A stretch of 64,000 nucleotides of DNA from assembly GCA_035506575.1 (NCBI GenBank), contig DATJPD010000230.1, forward strand, positions 1 to 64,000. Reading direction: 5' to 3'. Numbering within the stretch: position 1 is the stretch's first letter; each line of letters begins with the position of its first letter. A program made the translations under genes and the position numbers. Of this stretch, positions 1-8,202 are shown one piece after another. The DNA comes from DATJPD01 sp035506575 (GTDB taxonomy: Bacteria > Pseudomonadota > Alphaproteobacteria > CACIAM-22H2). The notes under the pieces were generated by a model. The model saw nothing but the letters and a program-made list of their open reading frames with translations, was not told the origin of the DNA and did no database searches.

Positions 1-1226
1 CCCTTGAAACGAACGTTCCCCGGAACTACCGGAAGGACACCGTTCTCGGACGCCATAATCACCACATCGTGGTGTGTCACGAGGTATCGCGCCGGGCGCA
101 GGCCATTGCGGTCGAGCGTGGCGCCGATCTGGCGGCCGTCGGTGAAGGCGATCGCCGCCGGGCCGTCCCACGGCTCCATCAGCGCCGCGTGATACTCGTA
201 GAAGGCGCGCCGCTGTTCATCCATCAGCGGGTTGCCGGCCCACGCCTCGGGGATGAGCAGCATCATCGCGTGCGCGAGCGTGTAGCCGCCCTGCACCAGG
301 AGTTCGAGCGCGTTGTCGAAGCAGGCGGTGTCCGACTGGCCCTCGGGGATCAGCGGCCACAGCTTCTGCATGTCGTCGCCGAACAGCGGCGATTTCATCG
401 AGTGCCGGCGCGCGGCCATCCAGTTGATGTTGCCGCGCAGCGTGTTGATCTCGCCGTTGTGGCAGACCATCCGGTAGGGATGCGCGAGGCGCCACGACGG
501 GAAGGTGTTGGTCGAGAAGCGCTGGTGGACGAGTGCGAGTGCCGAGACCAGCCGCTCGTCCGCGAGGTCGCGATAGAACGACCCGACCTGGTGGGCGAGG
601 AGGAGGCCCTTGTAGACCAGGGTGCGCGACGACATCGAGGGGATGTAGAGCTGGTTGATGCCCTCGGGCTCGCCCTTCTGGGCCATCGCGGTCGTCGTGG
701 TCTGGATCTGCTTGCGGATGATGAACAGCCGGCGCTCGAAATCGTCTTGGTCCTTGAGGGCGGCCGCGCGGCCGATGAACACCTGGCGGATCACCGGCTC
801 CGAGTTCTTGACCGTTTCGCCGAGGCCGGTGCGGTCGACCGGCACGTCGCGCCAGCCGAGGATCGTCTGGCCTTCGGCGCGGATGAAGCGCTCGATGACG
901 CCGATCGCGATCTCGCGCGCAGCCTCCGGGCGCGGCAGGAAGATCATGCCAACGGCGTAGTGGCCGGCCGGCGGAAGGGTGATGTTCTGCTCCGCGCACA
1001 CCGCGCGCAGGAACGCATCCGGCGTCTGGATCAGGATGCCCGCCCCGTCGCCCGTCAACGGATCCGCGCCGACCGCTCCGCGGTGATCGAGATTGATCAG
1101 GATCTGCAGACCCTGGCGGACGATCTCGTGGCTCTTCCGGCCTTTGATGTTCGCGACAAAGCCGATGCCGCAAGAGTCGTGCTCGCGGTCGGGGTCGTAC
1201 AGGCCTTGTTTGGGCGGCAGTGACAT
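1..1226 (-). CDS. gltB: Glutamate synthase large subunit, N-terminal part (runs off the window)
   Basis: This is the amino-terminal ~408 residues of the NADPH-dependent glutamate synthase alpha subunit, which transfers the glutamine amide to 2-oxoglutarate. After a short propeptide comes HDSCGIGF, whose Cys (about residue 19) would become the N-terminal nucleophile of the class II glutamine amidotransferase domain. Further in, MVCHNGEINTLRGN is the family hallmark of that domain. The ATG at 1226 is preceded by an in-frame stop only a few codons upstream, so this start is well fixed. The FMN and Fe-S domains would lie beyond position 1. No gltD is visible in the window. The identification is secure; only the truncation by the window limits it. 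Confidence 0.96.
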   Translation of the reverse strand, partial: MSLPPKQGLYDPDREHDSCGIGFVANIKGRKSHEIVRQGLQILINLDHRGAVGADPLTGDGAGILIQTPDAFLRAVCAEQNITLPPAGHYAVGMIFLPRPEAAREIAIGVIERFIRAEGQTILGWRDVPVDRTGLGETVKNSEPVIRQVFIGRAAALKDQDDFERRLFIIRKQIQTTTTAMAQKGEPEGINQLYIPSMSSRTLVYKGLLLAHQVGSFYRDLADERLVSALALVHQRFSTNTFPSWRLAHPYRMVCHNGEINTLRGNINWMAARRHSMKSPLFGDDMQKLWPLIPEGQSDTACFDNALELLVQGGYTLAHAMMLLIPEAWAGNPLMDEQRRAFYEYHAALMEPWDGPAAIAFTDGRQIGATLDRNGLRPARYLVTHHDVVIMASENGVLPVVPGNVRFK

Positions 1227-1477
1227 CGTTCTTAGTCTCTATTCGCGGTGTACGTGTTCTCGTCAGCGTTCTTTCAGGCTCGCTGCGACCGTCGTGTAGC
1301 ATTTCGCGGTGCGGGCACGCCAAAAGGCGCCGGTCGCTGATTTTCCGCGGCGAGCGGCGCAATCACCGAATATGCACGAACTGTTAAGCCATGGCGACTA
1401 GATTCAGCAGCCCCCGGGCCAGGGCTTAAGTGCCTCGCCAAATTAGCATAACGGCCATTCCTGGCCCTCCCCGCGGC

Positions 1478-1981
1478 TCACCTTTTGGCGCGTCGGCGAG
1501 GGGCCGCTTTGGGCGCCGTAACGGGCATGGCGGCCTGGTCGCCGGCGGCCAGGGCCATCACCGCACAGTAAAGATGCTGCTCGTGCGCCCAGGTGCAGAA
1601 CCGCCTGGCCTCGGCCTCGGTCGGAAAGTCGCCCGCGATCAGCCGCACCATGGGGCCTTTGGCGGTCTTGATCGGTACGATATGCGGCTTGAGCGAGCCG
1701 ATGCTGCTTTGCTGGTGGACGATGATGTTCCAGCCGCGGCGCGCGTCCTCCGCGCGAAAATACGAGGCCAGATGGCCGCCGTAGACGGGCCCGGCGGCGG
1801 CCGGTTCGGCTGCCTTGGCTTCCACGGGCGGCGGAGGCGGGGCGGGGGGCACCGCCGCCTGCATCATCTCGACCGGCACCAGCTCCGCGAATTGCGGGGG
1901 CCCGCCGGGTTCACTGCCGCAGGCCGCCAGCAGGAGCCCGAGGGGCAGGAGCGCGAACAACCCCTTACAATTGACGTTCAT
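1478..1981 (-). CDS. SPOR-domain lipoprotein
   Basis: A 167-residue secreted protein. It begins MNVNCKGLFALLPLGLLLAAC, a type II signal peptide with lipobox LAAC, so it is probably lipidated. A proline/alanine-rich linker follows, then a C-terminal SPOR-like domain (about residues 85-150) beginning GWNIIVHQQSS and containing FPTEAEARRFCTWA. SPOR domains bind denuded peptidoglycan, often at division sites. The ATG at 1981 was preferred over upstream codons because it opens directly into the signal peptide. It is divergent from the TonB-like gene, with about 95 bases between the two starts. The precise role is unknown. Confidence 0.78.
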   Translation of the reverse strand: MNVNCKGLFALLPLGLLLAACGSEPGGPPQFAELVPVEMMQAAVPPAPPPPPVEAKAAEPAAAGPVYGGHLASYFRAEDARRGWNIIVHQQSSIGSLKPHIVPIKTAKGPMVRLIAGDFPTEAEARRFCTWAHEQHLYCAVMALAAGDQAAMPVTAPKAAPRRRAKR

Positions 1982-2075
1982 AGGTGGCAGTTCCCCCGTA
2001 GTGCGGCCGAATCCGTGCCAGTTTGCACGAAGTTTTGCGGCCTGCCCACTCCCGGGGGCAGGGTATAATGGCCAC

Positions 2076-2978
2076 ATGGCGACAGCGACGTTCATAGACG
2101 TTCGTGACGCTCCCGATACCGATCGGCACCCCAAAGCCCTGACGACAGGCGTGGTGCTGTCGTTCGCGCTGCATCTCGGGATTGCGGCGGTGCTCATCTA
2201 TGGGGCGTGGTCGGCCCCGGAGCCGACGCCGCCCGAGTTCGTGGTCGACGTGGTCCAGCTGCCGAAGCCCCCGCCGCCCAAGCGGCCCGAGCCGCCGCCA
2301 CAGCCCGAGGCCATGGCACCGCCGCCTCCGGCCCCGCCCAAGCCCGAGGGGTTGCCGCCGCCGCCGCCACCGCAGCTCGCCGAGGCGCCGATCAAGGAGC
2401 AGGCCGCGCCCCCGCCGCATCCGTCGCAATCGCCCGCACCGCCGCGCGAGCGACCGGCCTCACCGAACCTGCAGCACCGCACGGTGGCGAGCGCTGCACC
2501 GGCGCTGCCGGCGAATTCGAGCAAGGCGGAATCGATGCCGGTGACCATCGGGCGGCATGAACCTAACGAAGACAACCTTCCGAGCGGCCACTCGGAAAAG
2601 CCGGCGGCACAGACGGTGCCCGATTTCATCTTGATGCAAATCGCGCAGCACTGGCTGATCGACTACCACAACCCGCGCTACCGGGAGATCGTCCTGCGCG
2701 GCGCGCAGATCGTGCTGTTGCCGAACGGCATGCTGGGGCCGCCGTTCGGGAAGAACGATCCGTGGAATCCGCGCGAGATGATCGCGAACTACGACGCGCT
2801 GCTCACCCCGGAGGCGGCACCGATCCGCCAGGCGATCGAGACGTTCCTGCAGGCGATGCGGCTGGCGCAGCCGTTCCGCCTGCCGCCCGACGGCAAGCCG
2901 AGCAACGAGCCGCGCGTCTTCACGATCTATTTCCAACTGGGCGACATTCCGGCAGCGCAGGCGCATGCCGGTCACTAG
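2076..2978 (+). CDS. TonB/TolA-like energy-transducer family protein
   Basis: A 300-residue protein with one N-terminal membrane helix (about residues 20-45, TTGVVLSFALHLGIAAVLIY). Next is a long proline-rich stretch (about 55-135) able to span the periplasm, then a globular C-terminal domain with a TonB/TolA-like pattern ending in QPFRLPPDGK and FTIYFQLGD. Such proteins couple an inner-membrane proton-driven complex to the envelope, but no exbBD or tolQR lies nearby, so the partner is unknown. The ATG at 2076 is the first that yields the membrane helix. A TATAAT lies only six bases upstream of it and no Shine-Dalgarno sequence is evident. It ends 6 bases before a convergent gene. Confidence 0.72.
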   Translation: MATATFIDVRDAPDTDRHPKALTTGVVLSFALHLGIAAVLIYGAWSAPEPTPPEFVVDVVQLPKPPPPKRPEPPPQPEAMAPPPPAPPKPEGLPPPPPPQLAEAPIKEQAAPPPHPSQSPAPPRERPASPNLQHRTVASAAPALPANSSKAESMPVTIGRHEPNEDNLPSGHSEKPAAQTVPDFILMQIAQHWLIDYHNPRYREIVLRGAQIVLLPNGMLGPPFGKNDPWNPREMIANYDALLTPEAAPIRQAIETFLQAMRLAQPFRLPPDGKPSNEPRVFTIYFQLGDIPAAQAHAGH

Positions 2979-2984
2979 ACGCCG

Positions 2985-3368
2985 CTATTTGCCGATATCG
3001 ACGTAGCCGCGTTCGATCGCGCGCTCGAGCGCCTCGAAGGCCGCGCGGCCCTCGTCGTAGAGCTCGCGCTTGCGCCGGAGATCGGCCAGGCACTCGCTGT
3101 CGCAGGATCCGGGCGAGCCGGAGAGCTTGATCGCCGCCTCGAGGTAGTTGGCGCGGAACTTCGCCACCATCACCGCGAGCTGCTGGAACGTTTCCTTGTT
3201 GAGGTTCGGGATCTGCTGATGGATCACCTCGCGGTTGGCGACGGCGACTGACAGATTGAGCTGCTCCAGGAACTGACGCTGCGCCGCGAGGTCGCGGGAA
3301 TCCATATCGCGGCCCCAGAAGCCCGCGGAGGACTTCTTGTCCATCGGACCGGCAACGTATTTTTTCAT
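2985..3368 (-). CDS. Conserved-looking hypothetical protein, 127 aa
   Basis: I do not recognise this family. The start ATG at 3368 has a clear AGGAG about nine bases upstream and gives MKKYVAGPMDKKSS; a longer frame opens upstream but has poorer support. The protein is hydrophilic, mostly helical in appearance, with no signal peptide or membrane segment. It carries a Cys-x3-Cys pair (CDSEC) near residue 93. It is probably a small cytosolic protein. It lies alone between the TonB-like gene, with which it is convergent, and the acyl-CoA dehydrogenase gene. Confidence 0.7.
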   Translation of the reverse strand: MKKYVAGPMDKKSSAGFWGRDMDSRDLAAQRQFLEQLNLSVAVANREVIHQQIPNLNKETFQQLAVMVAKFRANYLEAAIKLSGSPGSCDSECLADLRRKRELYDEGRAAFEALERAIERGYVDIGK

Positions 3369-3460
3369 GGGCGCGCTCCTGCGGCCGTCCGCGAAGGACT
3401 CGCCGCTGTTGTCCACAGGATGGCCGAGTGTAGCTTAAAAAAGGTTAACGCCGCATGGGG

Positions 3461-4630
3461 CTAATACGAGCGCGGCAGCCCCAGCACGTGCTCGGCGATG
3501 TAGGCCAGGATGAGGTTGGTCGAGATGGGGGCGATCTGATAGAGGCGCGTCTCGCGGAACTTGCGCTCGATGTCGTATTCCTCCGCGAAGCCGAAGCCGC
3601 CATGCGTCTGCAGGCACATATCGGCCGCCTGCCAGGATGCGTCGGCCGCGGTGAGCTTCGCGAGGTTCGCCTCGGCACCGCACGGCCGGCCGGCATCGAA
3701 CAGCGAAATCGCGCGCTTGACCATAAGCTCCGCCGCCTCGGTCGCCGCATAAGCGCGCGCGATCGGGAACTGGATGCCCTGGTTCTGGCCGATCGGGCGG
3801 CCGAACACCACGCGCTCCTTGGCATAGGCCGTCGCCTTGGCGATGAACCAGCGCGCATCGCCCAGGCATTCGGCCGCGATCAGGATGCGCTCGGCGTTCA
3901 TGCCGTCGAGGATGTAGCGGAAGCCTTTTCCTTCCTCGCCCACGAGATTGGCCGCCGGCACTTCGAGGTTGTCGAAGAAGATCTCGGTCGTGGCGTGATT
4001 GATCATCGTGCGGATCGGCCGGATGGTGAGGCCGCGGCCGAGGGCGTCCTTCATGTCGACGATCAGCACCGAGAGCCCCTCGGTCTTTTTCGCCACCGTA
4101 TCGCGCGGACTGGTGCGCGCGAGCAGCAGCATCAGGTCCGAGTGTTCGGCGCGCGAGGTCCAGACCTTCTGTCCGTTCACCACATACCGGTCGCCCTGGC
4201 GCACGGCCGTGGTGCGGATCGAGGTCGTGTCGGTCCCCGCGGTCGGCTCGGTCACGCCGAACGCCTGTAAGCGGCGCCTGCCGGTGGCGATGTCCGGCAG
4301 ATACGCCTTTTTCTGCGCAGCGTTCCCGTGCCGCAGGATCGTCCCCATCGTGTACATCTGCGCGTGGCAGGCGGCAGCATTGCCGCCGTTCTTGTGCACC
4401 TCTTCGAGGATCGCCGCCGCGGCGCCGATGCCGAGCCCGCTGCCGCCATATTCCTCGGGGATGAGGCAGCCGAGATACCCGGCGTCGGTCAGCGCGCGCA
4501 CGAAGTCGGTGGGATAGGCGCGCTCGCGGTCGAGCTTGCGCCAATATTCGCCGGGAAAGCGCTGGCAGAGCGCCCGCACGCCATCGCGGATGTCGGTCCA
4601 CTCGGCCGATGAGGAAGCATCAACGGACAT
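3461..4630 (-). CDS. Acyl-CoA dehydrogenase family protein
   Basis: A 389-residue FAD enzyme of the acyl-CoA dehydrogenase superfamily, which forms trans-2-enoyl-CoA from an acyl-CoA and passes electrons to ETF. The N-terminal helical domain, the middle beta domain with FGVTEPTAGTDT (about 124-135), and the C-terminal helical domain with QTHGGFGFAEEYDIER are all present. The usual Y-E-G-T catalytic glutamate site reads LYQIAPIST here. A glutamate in MNAERILIAAE (about residue 247) occupies the position used as base by isovaleryl- and long-chain-type enzymes. The substrate cannot be told. It starts 14 bases after the D-threonine-aldolase-like gene and is very likely in one operon with it. Confidence 0.9.
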   Translation of the reverse strand: MSVDASSSAEWTDIRDGVRALCQRFPGEYWRKLDRERAYPTDFVRALTDAGYLGCLIPEEYGGSGLGIGAAAAILEEVHKNGGNAAACHAQMYTMGTILRHGNAAQKKAYLPDIATGRRRLQAFGVTEPTAGTDTTSIRTTAVRQGDRYVVNGQKVWTSRAEHSDLMLLLARTSPRDTVAKKTEGLSVLIVDMKDALGRGLTIRPIRTMINHATTEIFFDNLEVPAANLVGEEGKGFRYILDGMNAERILIAAECLGDARWFIAKATAYAKERVVFGRPIGQNQGIQFPIARAYAATEAAELMVKRAISLFDAGRPCGAEANLAKLTAADASWQAADMCLQTHGGFGFAEEYDIERKFRETRLYQIAPISTNLILAYIAEHVLGLPRSY

Positions 4631-4644
4631 GCATCAACTCCAGC

Positions 4645-5766
4645 TCAAGTCAGCGCCCCGCGCGCGGCAATCGGCCACAGCGCTTCCACGCGGCCGTTCC
4701 GCACGCCGACATACCAGTCGTGCAGGTTGACCGTGGGATCGCAATGGCCGGGGATGAGGCGGATCTTGTCGCCGACGCGGAACGCGTTCGTCGGCCGCTT
4801 CAGGATGATGCGCCCGTGCTCGTCCGAGGCGCGATCGAGAACCGCGTCGGGCGCGTCGCAGACGACCGGCATGCCTGAGTCGGTGCTGTAGCTCTTGAGC
4901 CCGGCATCGACCACGGCGCGGTCCTCGGTCGGGCGGCTCATGACCGTGGTCCAGATGAACAGGCTGTGCTCGAACTCGGGTGTGGCGGCGCCATCCGCGT
5001 CGAGGTTGCGCGCATAATCCGCGTCCATGAACACGTACGAGCCGCATTGGAGCTCATCGTACACGCGGCTTTCGATCTCGAACCGGTAAGAGCCGGTTCC
5101 GGCTCCGGTGATGATCGGGCAATCGAAACCCCGGCGGCGCAACAAGGTCTTGGTGTGATCGGCCATGTCCGCGGCGCGCTGGATCGCGGCCCGCCGCTCG
5201 GCAAAGCTGCGGATGTGCTGTGCCGAGCCGTGATAGGCCTGCAAGCCGCCGAATTCGAGGCGGGGCGCCCTGGCGATGAGCTCGGCCAGCCGCACGGCCG
5301 GCTCGCCCGGGGCGGCACCGCAGCGCGCCGCACCGACGTCGATCTCGACCAGGACGCGCAGACGGGCGTCGACCTCCGCCGCCGCGGCCTCGAGATCGGC
5401 GATGTTGCCCGCGTCGTCGACGCACACGCCGATCCGCGCGCGGCGCGCCAGGGCAGCGAGGCGCCGCAGCTTGGGGGCGCCGGCCACTTCATTGGACACC
5501 AGCACGTCGGCCACGCCGTCGCCGACGAAAATCTCGGCCTCGCTGACCTTCTGGCAGCAGATGCCGACAGCACCCAGGGCGATCTGCTGATGGGCGATCG
5601 CCGGCGACTTGTGCGTTTTCGCGTGCGCCCGCAGCCGCGGGCGGCCGCCTGGAGGTGTGGCGTCCGCCATGCGCCTGAGGTTGCGCTCGAACGCGTCGAG
5701 GTCCACCAGCAGTGCCGGCGTATCGACCTCTTCGAGCCGCATACCTGATGTGGCGGGGGGCTGCAC
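4645..5766 (-). CDS. D-threonine aldolase / D-serine dehydratase-like PLP enzyme
   Basis: A 373-residue fold-type III PLP enzyme with an alanine-racemase-like N-terminal barrel. The Schiff-base lysine is in RAHAKTHKS (about residue 49). The C-terminal metal site is the paired His-Cys of PGHCDPTVNLHDWY, characteristic of D-threonine aldolases, D-3-hydroxyaspartate aldolases and eukaryotic-type D-serine dehydratases, which cannot be separated by eye. The start is GTG at 5766 with AAAGGA nine bases upstream; ATG at 5742 (MRLEEVDTPALL) has no ribosome-binding site. The gene leads the operon with the acyl-CoA dehydrogenase, so a catabolic route for a beta-hydroxy D-amino acid is possible but unproven. 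Confidence 0.85.
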   Translation of the reverse strand: MQPPATSGMRLEEVDTPALLVDLDAFERNLRRMADATPPGGRPRLRAHAKTHKSPAIAHQQIALGAVGICCQKVSEAEIFVGDGVADVLVSNEVAGAPKLRRLAALARRARIGVCVDDAGNIADLEAAAAEVDARLRVLVEIDVGAARCGAAPGEPAVRLAELIARAPRLEFGGLQAYHGSAQHIRSFAERRAAIQRAADMADHTKTLLRRRGFDCPIITGAGTGSYRFEIESRVYDELQCGSYVFMDADYARNLDADGAATPEFEHSLFIWTTVMSRPTEDRAVVDAGLKSYSTDSGMPVVCDAPDAVLDRASDEHGRIILKRPTNAFRVGDKIRLIPGHCDPTVNLHDWYVGVRNGRVEALWPIAARGALT

Positions 5767-5897
5767 GTCCGGTCATCCTTTGTCATGGCGGAGCGCTCAC
5801 ATCGGTGTGAGCGCCTCGACGGGGCGGGTCTCGCAGCAGTATTCTGGCCATTCGTCATCAGCAAGTTATTTCGTTATCGCGAAGCGGTGCAGGTGCG

Positions 5898-6338
5898 ATG
5901 GCTCCCGTCGATCGACGCAAGGTCCTGATCGGGTCGGCGGCCCTGGTGGCCGCCGGTTTCGTCCGCGCCGAGGAACCGCTCGACCATCTGCTCGGCGAGA
6001 TATTCGCCGACCGCCGGCCGAAGCCCGGCGTGATCGCGATGAAGCTGTCGCCGCTCGCCGAGAATGGCCTGGCCGTGCCGATCACCTTGTCCGTCGCCGA
6101 GCCGCCGGCCAACGTGAAGCGGATCGTCCTGCTGGCGCCCGGCAATCCGTTTCCGCGCGCGGCCGAGTACCGGTTCGGGCCGCGGGCGGGCAAGGCCGAG
6201 ATCTCCACGCGCATCCGCCTGGCGCGCAGCCAGACCGTGACGGCGGTGGCGGAGCTGGGCGATGGCTCCTTGTGGTCGACCGCCGCCGACATCACGATCA
6301 CGAGCGGCGCCTGCGCCGAGATCTACGATGCCCACTGA
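5898..6338 (+). CDS. soxY: SoxY-like sulfur carrier protein
   Basis: A 146-residue periplasmic protein. The N-terminus DRRKVLIGSAALVAAG is a twin-arginine-type signal. The mature part has the SoxY sandwich pattern (LSPLAENGLAVPITLSV, RIVLLAPGNPFP). In the Sox pathway SoxY carries sulfur intermediates on a C-terminal cysteine, normally inside a GGCGG end. Here the end reads TSGACAEIYDAH: the cysteine is kept, but the flanking glycines are lost and the tail is seven residues longer after the Cys-Ala. The coding region overlaps soxZ by 11 bases, so translation is probably coupled. It heads a soxYZA set. Confidence 0.85.
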   Translation: MAPVDRRKVLIGSAALVAAGFVRAEEPLDHLLGEIFADRRPKPGVIAMKLSPLAENGLAVPITLSVAEPPANVKRIVLLAPGNPFPRAAEYRFGPRAGKAEISTRIRLARSQTVTAVAELGDGSLWSTAADITITSGACAEIYDAH

Positions 6339-6684
6339 CGCCCGGCACCCCGACACACCCGAGACCCCGAAGATCCTCATCCGCGTGCCGGTGCGCGCCC
6401 AGCGCGGCGACGTGTTCGAGATCAAGGCGCTGATCAACCACCCGATGGAGAACGGTCTGCGCTACGACCAGGACGGGCAAGTGATCCCGCGCAAGATCAT
6501 CCACCGCTTCGTCTGCCGCTACAACGGCGAGATCGTGGTGGATTGCGACTGGGGCACGGCCGTCTCGGCCAATCCCTATATGTCCTTCTTTGCTGTCGCA
6601 GCCGACAGCGGTACGTTCGATTTCGAATGGACCGACGACGACGGCACGATCTACCGGCACTCCGCCCCCATCCTCGTCGCGTAG
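6328..6684 (+). CDS. soxZ: SoxZ-like partner of SoxY
   Basis: A 118-residue protein of the SoxZ family, which forms the heterodimer that presents the SoxY cysteine arm. Typical segments are KILIRVPVRAQRGDVFEIKALINHPMENG near the start of the fold and FEWTDDDGTIYRHSAPI at the end. Like other SoxZ it has no signal peptide and would be exported with SoxY by the Tat route. The ATG at 6328 lies within the last codons of soxY; an in-frame codon further upstream only adds residues with no family similarity. The soxA start appears to lie within its 3' end. Confidence 0.9.
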   Translation: MPTDARHPDTPETPKILIRVPVRAQRGDVFEIKALINHPMENGLRYDQDGQVIPRKIIHRFVCRYNGEIVVDCDWGTAVSANPYMSFFAVAADSGTFDFEWTDDDGTIYRHSAPILVA

Positions 6685-7445
6685 CGGTCGCGGCGGCGGC
6701 GCTGGTGTTGGCGGGTGCTGCGGTGCTGTTCGTGTCGGCCGCCCGTGGCGGATTGCCGGAGAACTGGCGGCCGCGCTCCGGCCACGACTTCATCACGCCC
6801 GGGCTCAAGGACATGCAGGCGGACGACTTTTCCAACCCCGGCATGCTGTGGGTGAGCCAGGGGCAGGATCTGTGGAACAAAGTCGAAGGTAGGGCGGGGA
6901 AGAGCTGCGCCACGTGCCACGGCGAGCTCTCATCGATGAAGGGCATCCAGTTTCCCAAGCGCGCGGCGGACGGGCGCCTCGTCAATCTCGAGCTGCAGAT
7001 CGAGCAGTGCCGCACCCTGCGCATGCAGGCCCCGGCGTTGGGTTATGAATCCAACGCGCTTCTGGCCCTCACGGCCGCGATCCGCAACCAGTCGCGCGGC
7101 CTGCCCCAATCGATTCCCGAAGATCGCGACGCGATCGCGTCGGGCGAGGCCTATTTCCGCGCCCGGCGCGGCCGGTTCAATCTCGCCTGTGCCAGCTGCC
7201 ATGAGCAGAACGTGGGCAAGCGGCTGCGCGACGAGATCGTCAGCCAGGGCCAGACCAACGGCTTTCCGACCTACCGGGTGCGCTGGGAGAATCTCGGTTC
7301 GGTCCACCGGCGCTTCCAGGACTGCAATGAATCGATCGGCGCCGAGCCCGAGCCGCTCGGCAGCCAGACCTATATCGCGCTCGAGTGGTTTCTCGCCTGG
7401 CGCGGCCGGGGGCTGCCGATCGAGACCCCGTCCGTGCGGCAGTAG
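6627..7445 (+). CDS. soxA: SoxA-like c-type cytochrome (L-cysteine S-thiosulfotransferase subunit)
   Basis: A 272-residue exported diheme cytochrome. Heme motifs are CATCH (94-98) and CASCH (188-192). Cys128 (IEQCRTLRMQA) and Cys233 (HRRFQDCNES) match the conserved axial-ligand and active-site cysteines of SoxA. The N-terminus has an arginine-rich region then a hydrophobic helix (residues 19-38), a signal peptide. ATG 6627 is the only conventional codon that includes this signal and it overlaps soxZ by 58 bases; the exact start is uncertain. SoxA normally works as a SoxAX complex loading thiosulfate on SoxY, but no soxX is present here. The gene converges with the hydrolase gene at 7449. Confidence 0.9.
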   Translation: MDRRRRHDLPALRPHPRRVAVAAAALVLAGAAVLFVSAARGGLPENWRPRSGHDFITPGLKDMQADDFSNPGMLWVSQGQDLWNKVEGRAGKSCATCHGELSSMKGIQFPKRAADGRLVNLELQIEQCRTLRMQAPALGYESNALLALTAAIRNQSRGLPQSIPEDRDAIASGEAYFRARRGRFNLACASCHEQNVGKRLRDEIVSQGQTNGFPTYRVRWENLGSVHRRFQDCNESIGAEPEPLGSQTYIALEWFLAWRGRGLPIETPSVRQ

Positions 7446-7448
7446 CGC

Positions 7449-8192
7449 CTAGGAGTTCGCGGGCGTGCCGCGCGGCAGGTCGAACAGGCCGTCCGGCAGC
7501 CCTTTGAAATATTCGATGACCTCGTCGCTGCGCATGACATCCGCGTATTTCGCGTTCATGTCGCAGAGGTTGATCGCGTGCGAGGCCTGCGAGCGGTCGA
7601 AACAGCAATCCTCGACCACGGTCTGGCGGTAGTTGCTACTGAAGCCGTCCAGAACCGTGGCGCGCACGCAGCCGCTCGTCGTGGTCCCGGTGACGATCAG
7701 GCTGTCGGCGCCGAGCAGCACCAGATAGCTCGCGAGGTTGGTGCCGAAGAAGCCGCTCGGTTTCTGTTTCTTGATCACGATGTCGCGCGGACCGGGTGCT
7801 ATCTCCGGCATGATCTCGTTGCCGTCGAGGTTGGATTTCGGCTGCGGGCGCTCGGCCGTGCGGTTGTTCTTCCAGGACCAGCTGCCGCTGTCCCAGTTGT
7901 CGTCGCGGCGGATGCCGGTCGTGTAGATCACCGGCAGGCCCTTGGCCCGTGCCGCATCGATGAGCTTCTTGAGGACCTTGAGCGCCACCCACGCCTCTTC
8001 GCCGCAGGAATTGCGCCAGCGCTTGATGGAGTCAAGGATCGGCTCGGGCCTGTCGCCGCAGAAATTATAGTTCACGTCGATGACCAGCAGGGCCGGGCGC
8101 TTTCCGAACCCGGCGCGCGTGCCGTAACCCGACGTCGCGAAGACGGCCTTGTCGCGGTCGGTGAGGAACTGGTTCCAGATCGGCTCGGCCAT
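7449..8192 (-). CDS. Isochorismatase-family amidohydrolase (maleamate / N-carbamoylsarcosine amidase-like)
   Basis: A 247-residue cysteine hydrolase. The catalytic triad is visible as Asp39 (LLVIDVNYNF), Lys142 (VIKKQKPSGFFGTNL) and Cys175 (TTTSGCVRAT), in the layout of N-carbamoylsarcosine and maleamate amidohydrolases rather than true isochorismatase. The substrate is probably a small amide. It lies directly downstream of a gentisate dioxygenase on the same strand with 79 bases between, so a role in removing nitrogen from a ring-cleavage product is plausible inference. A perfect 10-base inverted repeat lies just ahead of its GGAG ribosome-binding site. Confidence 0.85.
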   Translation of the reverse strand: MAEPIWNQFLTDRDKAVFATSGYGTRAGFGKRPALLVIDVNYNFCGDRPEPILDSIKRWRNSCGEEAWVALKVLKKLIDAARAKGLPVIYTTGIRRDDNWDSGSWSWKNNRTAERPQPKSNLDGNEIMPEIAPGPRDIVIKKQKPSGFFGTNLASYLVLLGADSLIVTGTTTSGCVRATVLDGFSSNYRQTVVEDCCFDRSQASHAINLCDMNAKYADVMRSDEVIEYFKGLPDGLFDLPRGTPANS

Positions 8193-8202
8193 GACGTGTC
8201 TC

